Positions 1 to 11,100 of a DNA stretch of 64,000 nt are shown piece by piece. The DNA comes from Neoceratodus forsteri (lineage: Eukaryota > Chordata > Ceratodontiformes > Ceratodontidae). Below the pieces are notes generated by a model that made no database searches, was not told the DNA's origin, and was given only the letters and a program-made list of their open reading frames with translations. Position numbers and translations under genes: made by a program. Location of the stretch: NCBI GenBank assembly GCA_016271365.2, contig CM057451.1, positions 370,099,501 through 370,163,500 on the forward strand, in the 5' to 3' direction. Within the stretch, counting starts at the first letter, position 1; each line of letters starts with the position of its first letter.

Positions 1-1838
1 ATTCAAAGGCTGGCTCATAAAGGAGAGTTGTTACTAATGGGAGACTTCAACCTACCTGACATGGATTGGAGACTCCCAGCAGCGGCAAGTTCCAGGAGCA
101 GGGACATCCTAGACTCCTTGCAGGGGGCATTCCTCAGGCAGCTGGTAATGGAATCCACTCATGAGGGAGCAGTACTGGACCTAGTGCTGATGAATGGGGA
201 CAGTGCTGCTGACGTCTCAGTGGGGGACCACCTGGGGACCAGTGACTGTCGTATGGTGTGGCTTAGAATAAAAATTGAGTTTGCACTGAACCTCACAAGG
301 ATGAGGGTCATGGAATTTAGGAGGGCTGATTTCAAGACAATGGGAGAATGCCTCAGGGATGCCCTGGCAGGGCTAGGGATACTAGGTGGAGACAAGGACC
401 AGTGGGCAAAAATTAAAGAGGGCATCGAAAGAGCTACGAATCTCTGTATCAGGCAGGTCAGCAGGGGCAGGAGGAAAAGAAGACCACTATGGTTCTCTAG
501 AGAACTAGCGGAAACAGTAAGAGTGAAAAAACTAGTATTTAAAAAATACAAAAAGACATAGAAAGAGAAGGATGGGTTAATTTACCAGGAGAAACAGAGG
601 GAGGCAGGGAAGGCAGTGAGGCGAGCAAAGGCACAAACAGAGAAGAATATTGCCTGGTCAATAAAAAAAGGGGATAAAACCTTTGTTAGATATATTAGCG
701 AGAAGAGAAAAATCAATGAGGGGATAACAAGGATAAAGGGTGAAGGGAGAGTCTGTGAGGAAAGGGACAATGGGAAAGCGGACATATTGAACAGATACTT
801 TTGTTCAGTATTTACAATAGAAGGAGTAGGTGACGGGCCAAAGATAATGAACAGGGGCAGAATTGGTAGGGAAGGGGACACTAGTCCTTTCACAGAGGAG
901 GAAATCCTCAGAGTACTAGCAAAATCAAAAGTTAAGAAGGCTCTGTGACCCCATGGGGTTCACCCTAGGATACTAAAGGAGCTCAGAGAGGTGCTGGCAG
1001 CACCACTAGCAATTTTATTCAACTTGTCGATGGATACAGGGGTGGTTCCAAGGGAATGGAGAAGGGCAGATGTGGTCCCACTTCATAAAAGTGAGAATAG
1101 GGAGGAGGCAGGAAATTATAGACCTGTCAGCCTGACTTTGGTAATGGGCAAGGTTATGGAATCACTACTGAAGGAAAGGATAGTGAAATACTTTGAAACA
1201 AGTGGATTTCAGAATCAAAGGCAACATGGTTTCACAGTGGGGAGATCTTGCCAGATAAACCTGATTAAGTTCTTCAACTGGGTGACCAGGGAAGTAGATC
1301 TGGGTGAAGCGGTAGATGTGACATACCTGGATTTCAGGAAGGCCTTTGTCACCATTCCAAATAGAAGACTGGTGAACAAGCTGGCCTGTCTAAGAGTGGG
1401 ACAGAAAGTTGCAAACTGGGTAAGAAGTTGGTTGAGTGGCAGGAGTCAGAGGGTGGTGGTGGCAAATGGAGTCTACTTAGGAGAAGGCAAGGTGACAAGT
1501 GGGGTGCCTCAGAGGTCGATACTAGGCTCAGTCCTCTTCAATGTCTTTATCAGCGACATTGCACAAGGTCTAGAAGGGAAAGTCTGCCTGTTCGCAGATG
1601 ACACAAAAATCTGCAACAGGGTGGACACACCAGGGGGGTGGAAAAATGAGGAATGACTAACAGAAGTTAGAAGAATGGTCAAGTGTTTGGCAGCTGGGTT
1701 TCAATGCTAAAAAGTGCAAAATAATGCACTTGGGCTACAGAAAGCAGGGGGCTATGTACCAATTGGATGGGGAGGTATTGACAACAACCAAACAGGAAAT
1801 GGACTTGGGGGTAATCATTTCTGATGACCTGAAGGTAG
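1..1838 (+). mobile_element. CR1-clade LINE, copy 1 (endonuclease C-terminus to reverse transcriptase)
   Basis: A decayed non-LTR retrotransposon whose open frames give the end of the apurinic-like endonuclease (LLMGDFNLPDMDWR near 30-75, then SVGDHLGTSDCRMVW near 215-260) and the reverse transcriptase: NYRPVSLT near 1117, YLDFRKAF near 1325, SGVPQRSILG near 1498 and FADDTKICN near 1590. These are the order and motifs of CR1 ORF2. The frame is broken by a stop near 559, one near 946 and frameshifts near 1650. The 5' end runs off the window. At about 1839 the sequence jumps from the DLGVIISDDLKV region back to an AFRKYK linker, which marks a second copy. The element is dead as read. Confidence 0.85.
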
Positions 1839-3833
1839 CCAAGCCAAAAGGCTGGCCTTCAGGAAATATAAGGGAACACAGCGGGAGGAAGATAGGGAGG
1901 CAAACCAAACTGCCCTAAGGGAAGCAGGGAAGGCAGTAAGGCAGGCAAAGTCCAAAACTGAGGAAACACTAGCACGAACAGTAAAAGAAGGTGACACGAC
2001 TTTCTATAGATACATTAGTGAAAGGAGAAAGTCCAGAGGGGGTATTGCTAAGCTCAAAGGAGAGAATGGGGCATATGAGGAGGAGGACCCTGTAAAAGCA
2101 TCAATCCTAAATAGATACTTTTGCTCAGTATTTACTGAAGAGAAGGTAGGGCAGGGCCTACATCTCAGCACCATGGACACGGGGGGAGGGAGGTGAGCAA
2201 TAGTCCCTTCACAAAGAAAGGGTCCTACAAGAGCTTGCTAAGCTCAGGGTGGACAAGGCAATGGGACCTGATGGCATACATCCCAGGGTATTTAAGGAGC
2301 TAAGGGTGAAACTAGCAGAGCCATTTGCAGAACTGTTTAGTGAGTCTCTGAGCACAGGAGAGGTCCCAGAAGACTGGAGAAGGGCTCATGTGATCCCGCT
2401 CCACAGGAGTGGTAGCAGGGAGGAGGCAGGGAACGATAGACCGGTCAGTCTTATCTCAGTAGTGGGCAAGATTATGGAGGCACTTCTTAAGGAAAGGATA
2501 ATGCAACACCTGGAATCCATAAGGGCACAGGATCCAAGGCAGCATGGGTTTACAAAGGAAGGTCCGTCAAACTAATCTCATAGATTTCTTTGACTGGGTA
2601 ACCAGAGTGGTGGACCAAGGGGGGGCAGTTGATGTCACCTACCTTGACTTCAGCAAAGCTTTCGGCACTGTTCCACATAGAAGATTGATAAATAAGCTGG
2701 GTAGGCTCAGGATGGGTCAGAAGTTGTTCAACTGGGTGGAAAACTGGTTGACAGGCAGAAAACAGAGAGTGGTGGTAAATGGTATACAGTCAGAAGAGAT
2801 GCAAGTCACAAGTGGGGTACCTCAGGGATCAGTCCTGGGGCCAGTCCTCTTCAATATCTTCATTAGTGACATTGCAGATGGACTAGAGGGTAAGGCTTGT
2901 CTGTGTGCAGATGACACCAAGATCTGCAACAGAGTAGATGATCCAGATGGGGTGGGCAGAATGAGAAGAGATCTGGATAAACTAGCAAAATGGTCGGAAG
3001 AGTGGCAACTGGGGATTTAATGCAAAGAAGTGCAAGATCATGCACATAGGAAAGAGAAACCCTGAAGCCACCTATAGGCTGGGAGAGGAGTTGCTGGCAG
3101 TCACAAAGGAAGAAAGAGACTTGGGCATCATCATCACCACTGGTGACCTGAAATCATCCAAGCAGACCTCTAAAGCAGTAGGTAAGGCTAGGGGGATGTT
3201 GGGGTGTATTAGTAGGGGTATTACAAGTCATAAGAGGGAGGTAATAATCCCTCTTTACAAGAGGCTGGTTAGGCCCCATCTGGAGTACTGCGTTGCAGTA
3301 CTGGAGGCCACACCTTCATAAGGACATTAACCAAATTGAGGCAGTCCAGAGAAGGGCAACCAAAATGGTGCAGGGACTGCATCAGAAGACATATGAGGAC
3401 AGATTAACAGAGCTCAATATGTATACCCTTGAGAAAAGGAGGGAGAGAGGTGATATGATCGAAACATTCAAACACCTTAAGGGCATTAACAAGGTGACAG
3501 AGTTTAACATGTTTCAATATAAGAAAAATAGCATGACAAGAGGACACAGCATGAGATTAGAGGGAGGCCGATTAAGGGGTAATGTGAGGAAATTCTTTTT
3601 CACAGAAAGAGTGGTGGATGCATGGAACAGCCTACCTCAGGAAGTGGTGGCTATGAATACAGTGCAGGGCTTCAAATAGGCATGGGATAAGCATAAGGGA
3701 ACAATACAGAGTAGTATGAATAGATAGGCCACTGACAGAGCAAAGGCAGATGGCACATTTATAAGGTAGAAAAAGAAATGGGCAGACTGGATGGGCCTTG
3801 TGGTCCTTATCTGCCATCAACTTCTATGTTTCT
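1839..3833 (+). mobile_element. CR1-clade LINE, copy 2 (linker to 3' end)
   Basis: A second CR1 copy in the same orientation, starting in the endonuclease-RT linker (AFRKYK at about 1857) and running through RT motifs (MGPDGIHPRVFKEL from 2261, YLDFSKAF near 2641, SGVPQGSVLGP near 2812, CADDTKICN near 2908) to the C-terminal thumb (RPHLEYC near 3272, QRRATKMVQGLHQ near 3350). It ends with the 3' UTR (GGCAGACTGGATGGG at about 3781, then TTCTATGTTTCTA), the family's short terminal repeat. Frameshifts occur near 2550, 3017 and 3300. It is closely similar to the plus-strand copy at 53547-54934. Confidence 0.85.
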
Positions 3834-4507
3834 AAGCAGAGGGAAAAGGAAGTGGGAAAGGCTAGTAGAATGCTGTGGTGCATAGGGAGGGGTATAACCA
3901 GTAGAAAGAAGGAGGTAGTGTTTATCCTGTACAGGTAACTGGTAAGACCACACCTTGAGCACTGTGTCCAGTACTGGAAGCCCCACCTCCGGAAGGACAG
4001 GGATAGGGTGGAGGTGGTACAGAGGTGGGCAACCAAAATGGTGTAGGGACTGCATCAAAAGCCCTATGAGGACAGACTAAGAGAACTGAATATGTACTCA
4101 CTGGAGGGAAAAAGGGAAAGGGGGATATGATAGAAACATTCAAATACATAACAGGTATTAATAAGGTACAGGAAGGTAGCATTTTCCACAGAAATATAGA
4201 CTTGAGGACAAGGCATCACACTATAAAGCTGGGAGGTGGGGCTCAGAGGGGATGTGAGGAAATATTTCTTCACAGAGAGGGTTGTGGAAGCCTAGAATCA
4301 CCTCCCAGTGGAGGTGGTAGGTGCCAAAACAGTCACAGGATTCAAGCATGCATGGGACAGATACAAGCGGACCTTGGAAGGGACACAGTGAGTGGGGACA
4401 ACCAGAAACTGTACAAGGGCTGCAGTGGCACAGTAGGCAGGAAAAATGGGCAGACTGGATAGACCAAAGGGGTCTTCATCTGTCAACAACTTCTATGTTT
4501 CTATTGT
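3834..4507 (+). mobile_element. CR1-clade LINE, copy 3 (5'-truncated 3' end)
   Basis: Immediately after the 3' terminus of copy 2, a third CR1 fragment begins in the RT C-terminal region (ILGC-like segment, [11 protein letters not shown]) and runs to its own 3' UTR, with GGGCAGACTGGATAGACC near 4447 and TTCTATGTTTCTATTG near 4490. Several stops are present. The abutment of successive CR1 3' ends makes a head-to-tail row. Confidence 0.8.
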
Positions 4508-6785
4508 ATAGTTGTGTAACACTACAACCATTAATTAATAGGTTTTTGGGCATGAATATAAAAATTGCTAAAGGGGTATGACAAGGGTGCCCCTTGAGTT
4601 CCCTATTTTTTTTTATCAACTTTCTTTATGACTACCAGGCTTTGGATGGGGATGTACCACCTTCCATCAGAGCCTGGACCTGCCACCCAGCATTCCCCAA
4701 AACAGCCCAGTCTGGGAGGCCTGCAGCTTGGCGCCTGCAGCAGAGCTCCCTGACGGGAGAGGTTGAGATCCACCTGAGGCTGAAGCTGAGGCTTACACCT
4801 GGGGTGTCATTCAGGTGGGGGTCCAGGGGCTTCATTGTGCTTGTCAGCGTGGGTCATGCGTGCTCCCACACACAGCCTGCAGACATCTGCCATCACCTCC
4901 GCCCACTACAGGTGGTCCTGGCCGGTGTACACCTAGTCTCCACTGAGTGTCACTTGCATGCTAGGAACCACCCCCCAGAAGAGGAGATCTGTCCATGGGG
5001 TGATCATCTTATCTGCCCCCAGTCGACCCTCTGATGTTCTGTGCTCATTCCTGAACATGGATCATCCGCGCCGCAAGCAGTAACGCTACCACTGCATCAG
5101 AGGATCAGCTTGAGTCCCATACTTTACGTTTTTGAATTGGATATATTAATTAGATGTCTTTTAAGTGAAACTAATATAGAGGGCGTAGAAGTTTCTAAAT
5201 CTGCTCCCCTGGTAGTTATCCTCGTATATGCAGAATATGTCTGTATGTATGTTTTTGGCAGATGCAGGGTGCAGTGAACTGGCTACGAGGATTTTGCAGG
5301 ATTTCACTTTAGTCTTAGGAACTAAAATTAATTTTTCTACAAGTAAGGCACTAACATTAGGACCTATCATCCCTCCGGATAGTGGCCAGATATGTTCAGT
5401 CTCTGTTTATTCCACATCTTTAAAACGTTTAGGTGTCACATTTGGCAATATAGACATGGCAAAAGTTAACTGGACAGAAAGAATCCAGGAAGGTGAACTG
5501 AAAGTGGCATTATGTAAATCTCTCCTGGTATTAAAAAGGAAAAGTTTTTTTCTTGTTAAAACTCCATTGATCCCTGCATGTTTATTCTTAAGCTTTGTGT
5601 TCCCCCCACTTGATTTTAAAGTTAAGCTATATAGTATGGTCTTTCAATTATTATGGGGCAGTAAACTAAATTCCATTAACAGGAACATAACCTACTTACC
5701 TATTTCCAAAGGAGGTCTTGCTATGATCAACCCATTAGCATTTTCCTTCTCCACTTTTCTCCATTGTAATATTACACAGACAGTGGGTAACAATGGAGCT
5801 CCTTGGATAACCTGGATGCAAGAATGGATATTGTCCTTTTATGCTAAATGGGAAACAGGCCATTGGACTGTACCATCTATCCAAAGGGCATCACACATTC
5901 ATGGCTATATTATAGTATCTTTAAAAGAAAAAAAATTAAAGCATGGAAGCTGTCCCCTGATCAGCTCAGAATCAATACACGGAAACAGTTTTGTACCCAC
6001 ATGATGGATAGTTTGTTTTCTGACCCCTTTACCTTTCCAGGTTGGACAGACCTGCATAAGGAGGCAACTATTACAGAACTGAATGACCCCAGAGTTCCTG
6101 CTCACATGTGGGACATTGTATGATCATGTCGCAATGAGTGCCTGAATGTTAGAAACACCAACAGACATAAAAGTATAACAAAGCAGTATTGCCCTAGAGA
6201 TACAGTACTTGCTATGGCATTTTAGAAAGCCAGGAACACCTGCTCCTGCAATGTCCACACATTCAGTCATTTCGACCTGAACTGAGCTGCAAGTGCAACA
6301 TTCTCAAATTTGTTAAAATAGCCTATGCAGCCTTAGAGTTTGGTATCTCCATGCAAGAGTGGGTTAAATTCCATGAGAGTACCCTGAGGATCTGCTCCTT
6401 AGTTATTACATTTCACATACGGCAAATAAGATGCCGCTTGGTGTTGCAACAACGTTTTCCACAGGATGACCTGGTGAACAGGATTTTAAGGGAAATACAG
6501 TCCATCTCTGGGAGGGAATACCTAAAACATGTTAGGAACAAATGGAAAATGTTATGGAAACTGTTTTTGGCTAGCTACTTAATTTGATTTCTATATATGG
6601 AGACAATTGAACTTACTATACAGTGCATCAATACATAAATATGTATACATTCTTTATCCAGCATGAAAAGTTTGTTTGGTTTCTTCTGGTTTAGTTTGGT
6701 TGGGAACTTGGGGTATTACATGAATTGTTATGATGCCATTTATTCTAGGTTTGCCTTATGACTGATTTGTCTTTGCACAACAATT
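4508..6785 (+). mobile_element. Tx1/L1-like LINE, RT to C-terminus, with an internal insert
   Basis: The segment begins with an RT motif resembling GxRQGCPLS (near 4577-4600). A second version of the same motif follows near 5100 (QRISLSPILYVFELD). The frame from 5228 to 6004 then reads the post-catalytic region of an L1/Tx1 type protein: KINFSTSKA, LKRLGVTFGN, then a QLLWGSKLNSINRNITYLP block followed by KGGLAMINPLAF. This parallels the conserved FIW..R......GGL.LP.. segment downstream of the L1-group RT. Further coding remnants reach about 6585, followed by an AT-rich 3' UTR. The catalytic YADD box is degenerate (VYAEYV). Clade assignment is from motif memory, not alignment. Confidence 0.65.
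4640..5095. other. GC-rich insert of unknown origin inside the Tx1/L1-like LINE
   Basis: About 455 bases of higher G+C sit between two versions of the same RT motif. A 146-codon open frame crosses it (4594-5034), but it has no recognisable domain and starts inside LINE sequence, so it is not called as a gene. It may be a separate insertion or a piece of another repeat. Confidence 0.35.
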
Positions 6786-7060
6786 TTTTGTTCAATAAAA
6801 AATTCCCCTCCTCTTGCGAAAAGTGCCTTTGGTTCTTTTACAATCACCTGGACAGCACCAGAGGTAGGCAAAAGACACCTCAGTTTAACATCTCACCCAA
6901 AGGATGGCACACCCTAACAGTAGAGCATCCCACTAGGACTGCATTCCAGTGCAAGCGTTGATGGGAGTAACTCCAATCCAAATGTGGAACTAGAACTCAG
7001 AACCTTCTGTCCAAGAGCTGGATGTGCTACCAACTGAGACACACTGACACATTATAAATA
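6786..7060 (-). mobile_element. tRNA-derived SINE
   Basis: Read on the minus strand, the right end carries a tRNA-like head: an A-box-like stretch (TCTCAGTTGGTAGCAC, near 7045-7025) and a B-box-like stretch (GAGTTCTAGTTCC near 6998-6986). A body follows with GGTGAGATGTTAAACTGAGG near 6898-6880 and GGCACTTTTCGCAAGAGG near 6828-6812. The body resembles the GATGAGACGTTAAACCGAGG...GGCACTTTTCG segment widespread in vertebrate SINEs. The 3' end abuts the AT-rich LINE tail. It is a pol III-type retroposon, not a functional tRNA gene. Confidence 0.65.
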
Positions 7061-7630
7061 GGGGATATGCAATATGCTGACTCAAAATATGCAATTTATC
7101 TTCACATGCAATGAGGCAGGCCCATAACTCATGTGTGTTAGAACCCTACGTAAGATATAAAAGTCCTACCCCATCACAACTGATTATAAACTGCATATCA
7201 TGAATTAGACAAATGCATATTTGATTTCTAAATCAGTTTACTAGACAATATATATTCATGTAATATTTCATATTTAAATCTGCTGTTTGTATAAAAATGT
7301 TACTGTTTTTCTTTGATTGCAGCTGCTGTCTTGAGTGCTGCACATGGCTGTTATGTCATCAGTATTGTGAAAGCTGCTCTTTAATTGGTTCAGTATGCAC
7401 TGTGACATACAAAGTTTTGCAAGACGATATCTTTCTGTAATATATGGATAAGCCTCAATAATACTATACTAAGTTATACAAACATTTCCCAGTAATACAT
7501 CACTACTCTCAATAAAACTATCCTGAAAAGTGATAATACTATTGTTTTTGCTGATAATACTACAGTTCAAAGGATGTCTCCATCTGTAGTTTTATCAAAG
7601 GATCCATATATTACACAAAATAACAGAACG

Positions 7631-7758
7631 ATAAGTGTTTTACAAGGCAGTAATACCATCTCGAGGTTTTGGGGACTTTAGGGCCTCTCGAGCTTTGCTA
7701 TCGAGGTTCCATGTCCCCAAAACCTCTCGATGGTATTACTGCCTTGTAATACACACTT
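7631..7758. repeat. Fold-back hairpin element
   Basis: A long inverted repeat: TACAAGGCAGTAATACCATC at 7641-7660 is matched by its perfect reverse complement ending at 7748, and the arms extend outward through ATAAGTGT/ACACTTAT. The stem continues inward (TCGAGGTTTTGGGGAC), with an apex containing CCTCTCGAGCTTTGCTATCGAGG. No coding capacity. It belongs to a set of hairpins in this window with a similar apex. Confidence 0.8.
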
Positions 7759-7821
7759 ATCTATCTATTATTCTATTTATAGTGTATGGTAGAACATTAT
7801 TCTAGGCAGAAATCCATCCCT

Positions 7822-7906
7822 AGAACAACATTATTGTGCTGCAGTGGCTACATCATTTTGTTGATGTGCTGCACTAGATACGTAGCTACTGCAGCACTAC
7901 AACATT
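7822..7906. repeat. Short inverted repeat
   Basis: GTGCTGCAGTGGCTAC (about 7836-7851) pairs with GTAGCTACTGCAGCAC (about 7882-7897), flanked by AACAACATT/AATGTTGT-like arms. Probably part of a small fold-back element. Confidence 0.6.
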
Positions 7907-8074
7907 TAATTCTTTCTCGCACCATATACACTGGAGCTGTGGTTGTAATCACTAGCACTGTGTGAGTGAAACTGACAGTTTGACAGCTCACGCAGCACTA
8001 TCAGGTCTGAGAATGGCAGCCACAGTATTTTTTTTTCCCTCCTCCTCAAAATTTGTTGTGTGGTAGCCCATATA

Positions 8075-8255
8075 CTATAAAAGACAATGTATGGTCTACT
8101 ATACACAACAAGCCTGAGAACCCTTCTCAAGGTTGCTATGGTAACCAATTAAACCTCCCAAGCTTCACTCTTGAGGTTTAATAGGTTGCCATGGCAACCT
8201 CTCAATGACTACACTGGCCTATTATGTGTAATAGCCCATACATTATCATCTATGT
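8075..8255. repeat. Fold-back hairpin element
   Basis: Imperfect arms pair GACAATGTATGG (left, near 8083) with CCATACATTATC (right, near 8237). Inner arms CTCAAGGTTGCTATGGTAACC (about 8127) pair with GGTTGCCATGGCAACCTCTC (about 8184). The apex is CCTCCCAAGCTTCACTCTTGAGG, similar to the apices at 7680, 19650 and 22555. Confidence 0.75.
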
Positions 8256-8604
8256 GTTGGATCAAGGTAATAGCTTTTCTCTTGATTTTTGTCAGTACAC
8301 AGCTGTTACATAAATAGGGAATACATAATGGGTTGTGGTTGAATAACACATTTATCTCCACTAGTGAGTGGTAAGTCCCATAACTAAGAGAAGCAAAGCC
8401 ACAAGTTAGCTATGAAGGTCTTGCCACTCATGTGAGGTGGCTATGAGGAACAAAGCAGAACCGTAATGAAGAAACCAAGTAAAAAAGTAAAAGTTGGGCT
8501 GTACACTGACTGCTTGAAAACTAAAAAAAAACAGCACAAAGTTTGTCACATGATAATCATATTTTTAATAAATGAAGTAAGGCAACATAGCAGCAAACGC
8601 ACTA

Positions 8605-9296
8605 ATGCCAATCAGCAAAAATGATAAAAACACATGTTGTGCATTGGGTTTTTGTTCCTCCAAAGACCTCTAACATTAATTTCTGTCACCTATGTCTGTA
8701 GTGAGTTTTTTCTTTTTTTTGTTTTTTTTTGTTTGTTTATTTTACTTTTTCTGCAAGTTTTATGGCCCCTTGGGGTAGCCATTCACTCTTCTTTTATTGC
8801 ATTTGATCTGTTGGAATTTTCCCAGAATGCCTCTAGGAATAATATGAATTGGACCTTACATGAGAACTAAGAGCTCAGGATCCTAGTCATAATCTAGTCA
8901 CACCATCTATCGGCAACTGGTTGAGAAAGTTAACTGCTTCAAAAAAGTGTTTGCCTCTCCTCCCCAGCCGAAGTCAGATTTGTCTAAGCACCAACTGTTG
9001 TTGTTCTGGATGTGTGATGATTTTCTTTGTGAAGTCCTGCCACTGGGTGATAATAAAGCGAATACACCTTTGAATGACTTGGGTCTAATTCTCATAATTC
9101 CCAGAGGCATTCTGGGAAGATTCCAACAGATCAAAGGCAATAAAGGAAGCCTAAATGGCTACGCCCAGGGACCTTAAAACTGGCAGGGAAAAGTATAAAA
9201 AAAATCCTTGTCACAGCACATGGAAAAGAATGCCAGGTACCCTCAGAAAAACAAAAACACAATGCACAAAATGTGTTTTTATAATGTTGGCGTGTA
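8605..9296. mobile_element. Non-autonomous DNA element with long terminal inverted repeats
   Basis: The left arm (about 8608-8857) is repeated in inverted orientation at about 9085-9293. Examples are ATAAAAACACAT near 8625 against ATGTGTTTTTATAATG near 9270, and TCCCAGAATGCCTCTAGGAA near 8819 against TCCCAGAGGCATTCTGGGAA near 9100. The spacer of about 230 bases has no meaningful ORF. Length and structure fit a MITE or fold-back transposon; no target-site duplication was clear. Confidence 0.7.
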
Positions 9297-9388
9297 GTTT
9301 TCCTTTAATAAGAATCATTATTAAAAGTATTTTGACATACCTAAGATGTTTATGATAATATATGATATGCATTTTCATTTCATTGCAG

Positions 9389-9546
9389 TGCAGTTTGGCC
9401 CTCCTGAAGTACAGCTAACAGTGGCAGAGGAAATGATTAATATTGCAACCAGGTCTCTTGTACCCTCATGCATATATAACCAGACAACGAGATGTTTTCA
9501 AGATATGGAATATGATGTAGAAGTGAAAGTTGGTGAGGAGGTACAG
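9389..9546 (+). CDS. IFNGR1: Class II cytokine receptor exon (IFNGR1-like exon 4, start of D2 domain)
   Basis: An internal exon preceded by a good acceptor (pyrimidine-rich stretch ending CATTGCAG, AG at 9387-9388) and followed by a donor (CAG|GTACAG; GT at 9547). It starts with the last two bases of a split codon and then reads 52 codons in phase 0. The protein opens QFGPPEVQLTVAEEMINI and contains YNQTTRCF and MEYDVEVKVGEE. The first block matches the (I/F)GPPx(L/V)...EExxMIxI opening of the second fibronectin-III domain of IFNGR1 and related CRF2 receptors. The TTC...Y.V.V..GxE end matches the TTCYIRV...VYVRMNGSE part of human IFNGR1, where the equivalent exon also begins. A second in-frame donor (GAG|GTACAG at 9541) would shorten it by two codons. 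Extracellular side of a membrane receptor for interferon gamma. Other CRF2 members (IL20RA, IL10RB) are less likely. Confidence 0.72.
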
Positions 9547-9866
9547 GTACAGTATGCACATTGTTATTTCAATGCACTTACATTCAACATCTAGGACTAC
9601 TGTACAAGCAGGAGTGCATAATTTCTTCATGTACTGTAGCAGATAATGTAGTTTTACTTAGGCTGACGCAAAGAGGGTCCAGGCCTACTATGCTTTCAGT
9701 TTATACATAAGTCATTCAAGGACTACACTGTGAAGTATAGGAAGCAGCTGATCAAAGTGTGTGGAGCCGTCTTACCCCTTTTGTGCAGTAAAATATATCG
9801 GATCTAAAACCATTCAAAAGTGCTGGTGTACCCGCCTCCCCTGCTGTATTCATGAACTACCTATAC

Positions 9867-10164
9867 TGAAACAAAACCAGCAGATTCACTAGACATCTAG
9901 CAACAAAACAATGTTTTATTACATTGTACTGTAGAATAGTGAATTAAACTATCCACTGGTTTTGGGGCAAAATGTCAGTTCCAGCCCACCGGCAACAATG
10001 GAGTAGCTCCATTGTGCCCTGTGAGCCTGCCACCGGACAATAGTATCTGTCTGTTTTACTATTGTGACTGTAACCAGTCTGATATTTTTACTCACTATTC
10101 TACAATGTAATAAAACTGTTTTTTGTAGCCAGATATTTAGTGTGTCAGCTAGTTTTGTTTTGGT
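9867..10164. repeat. Large fold-back element (about 300 bp)
   Basis: Long inverted arms. GTTTTATTACATTGTA then GAATAGTGA (left, about 9912-9944) pair with TCACTATTCTACAATGTAATAAAAC (right, about 10093-10117). Outer parts pair GAAACAAAACCAGCAGATTC (9868) with the CAGCTAGTTTTGTTTTGG region (about 10146). The central part is GC-richer and has a nested hairpin (CAATGGAGTAGCTCCATTG). Non-coding. Confidence 0.75.
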
Positions 10165-10169
10165 GCACC

Positions 10170-11060
10170 AGGTGTGAAGTATTTATTTATTTATTTATTT
10201 ATTTATTTCAGCTTAGGATTAATACCTTTGAGACATGGCCTTGTTTACAAAGGCTCCAAGTCGAGGAAGATACACAAGACATAACATTTGTAGGTACAAA
10301 CATGACAAAAGCACTGTTTAACATCAGGTTTATAAGTGCAGTATCAACACACACATGGTTGCTAGGACAGCAAGAGAGAGAGCAGTCAACACTTGCGGAA
10401 TAACCTTAAGAACAGCACAACAGGAGTGCGGTCCAATGTATAGTAGGTAACAAGGGGTGACCAAAGGCATGTGGGCCCCAGTAAGCTGGGGGTGAGGGGG
10501 CAGTTTAGATGTAGCCAATAGATGGCTTTGTCACTGATTGAGCGGAGTATATGTGAGATGTGGTTGGAGGAGCATGACGGAAGGAAAAGGGAGGGGCAGG
10601 GGAGCAGAGGGGTAGAGGGCCAGTGCAGGGGACTAGAGGGACATGAGGGGCAATGGGGTGAGGGAGAGATGGGGTAGGGGGTGTAGTGAGGAGGGGTTGT
10701 GGGAAGAGGACAGGATAGATGATAGGGTAAGTAAAATGGACAAGAGCAAGATCAGAGAATCAGGCAGATGTTGTCAGCTAACAAAAACATTGACAGTTGT
10801 TTCTGTAGGCAAGGTGAGATCGTAGTTAAGTTTTGAATGGGCTGAGCCTAGTACATTCTGCTAGGGTTGCAGGCAGGTCATTGTACCACTTGGGCCCACA
10901 ATAGGAGAGGGCTTTTCAGGCAAGGGCAGTTTGCTTGAAGGGTACTAGCAACCCAACCCCATAAATATATAGGATATATGGCTGGGAAAGGTGACAGAGC
11001 AGATAGAAGTACTTAGCCTATGGAGAAAAGATATGTAACACAAAATGGGCAGTGTGGGGG
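10170..11060 (-). mobile_element. 3' fragment of an (AATA)n-tailed LINE (type C)
   Basis: Starts with an (ATTT)n run at 10178-10209, which is the (AATA)n tail read on the other strand. Its reverse complement then reads GCCTTTGTAAACAAGG...CTCAAAGGTATTAATCC, which closely matches the 3' end at 63180-63245 that carries the same tail. No RT motif is present here. Upstream (to about 11060) the sequence is decayed and assigned mainly by continuity, so that part is less certain. Confidence 0.55.
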
Positions 11061-11100
11061 TTGAAGCTCTTTTGAGGGTTTTTGGGGCACTTCTTTAAAT

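Noticed and set aside
4594..5034. 146-codon open frame
   Set aside because: It starts inside a LINE motif, crosses a GC-rich insert and has no domain or splice context.
6965..7060. Possible tRNA gene on the minus strand
   Set aside because: A and B boxes are present but the sequence does not fold as a full cloverleaf and is fused to a SINE body.
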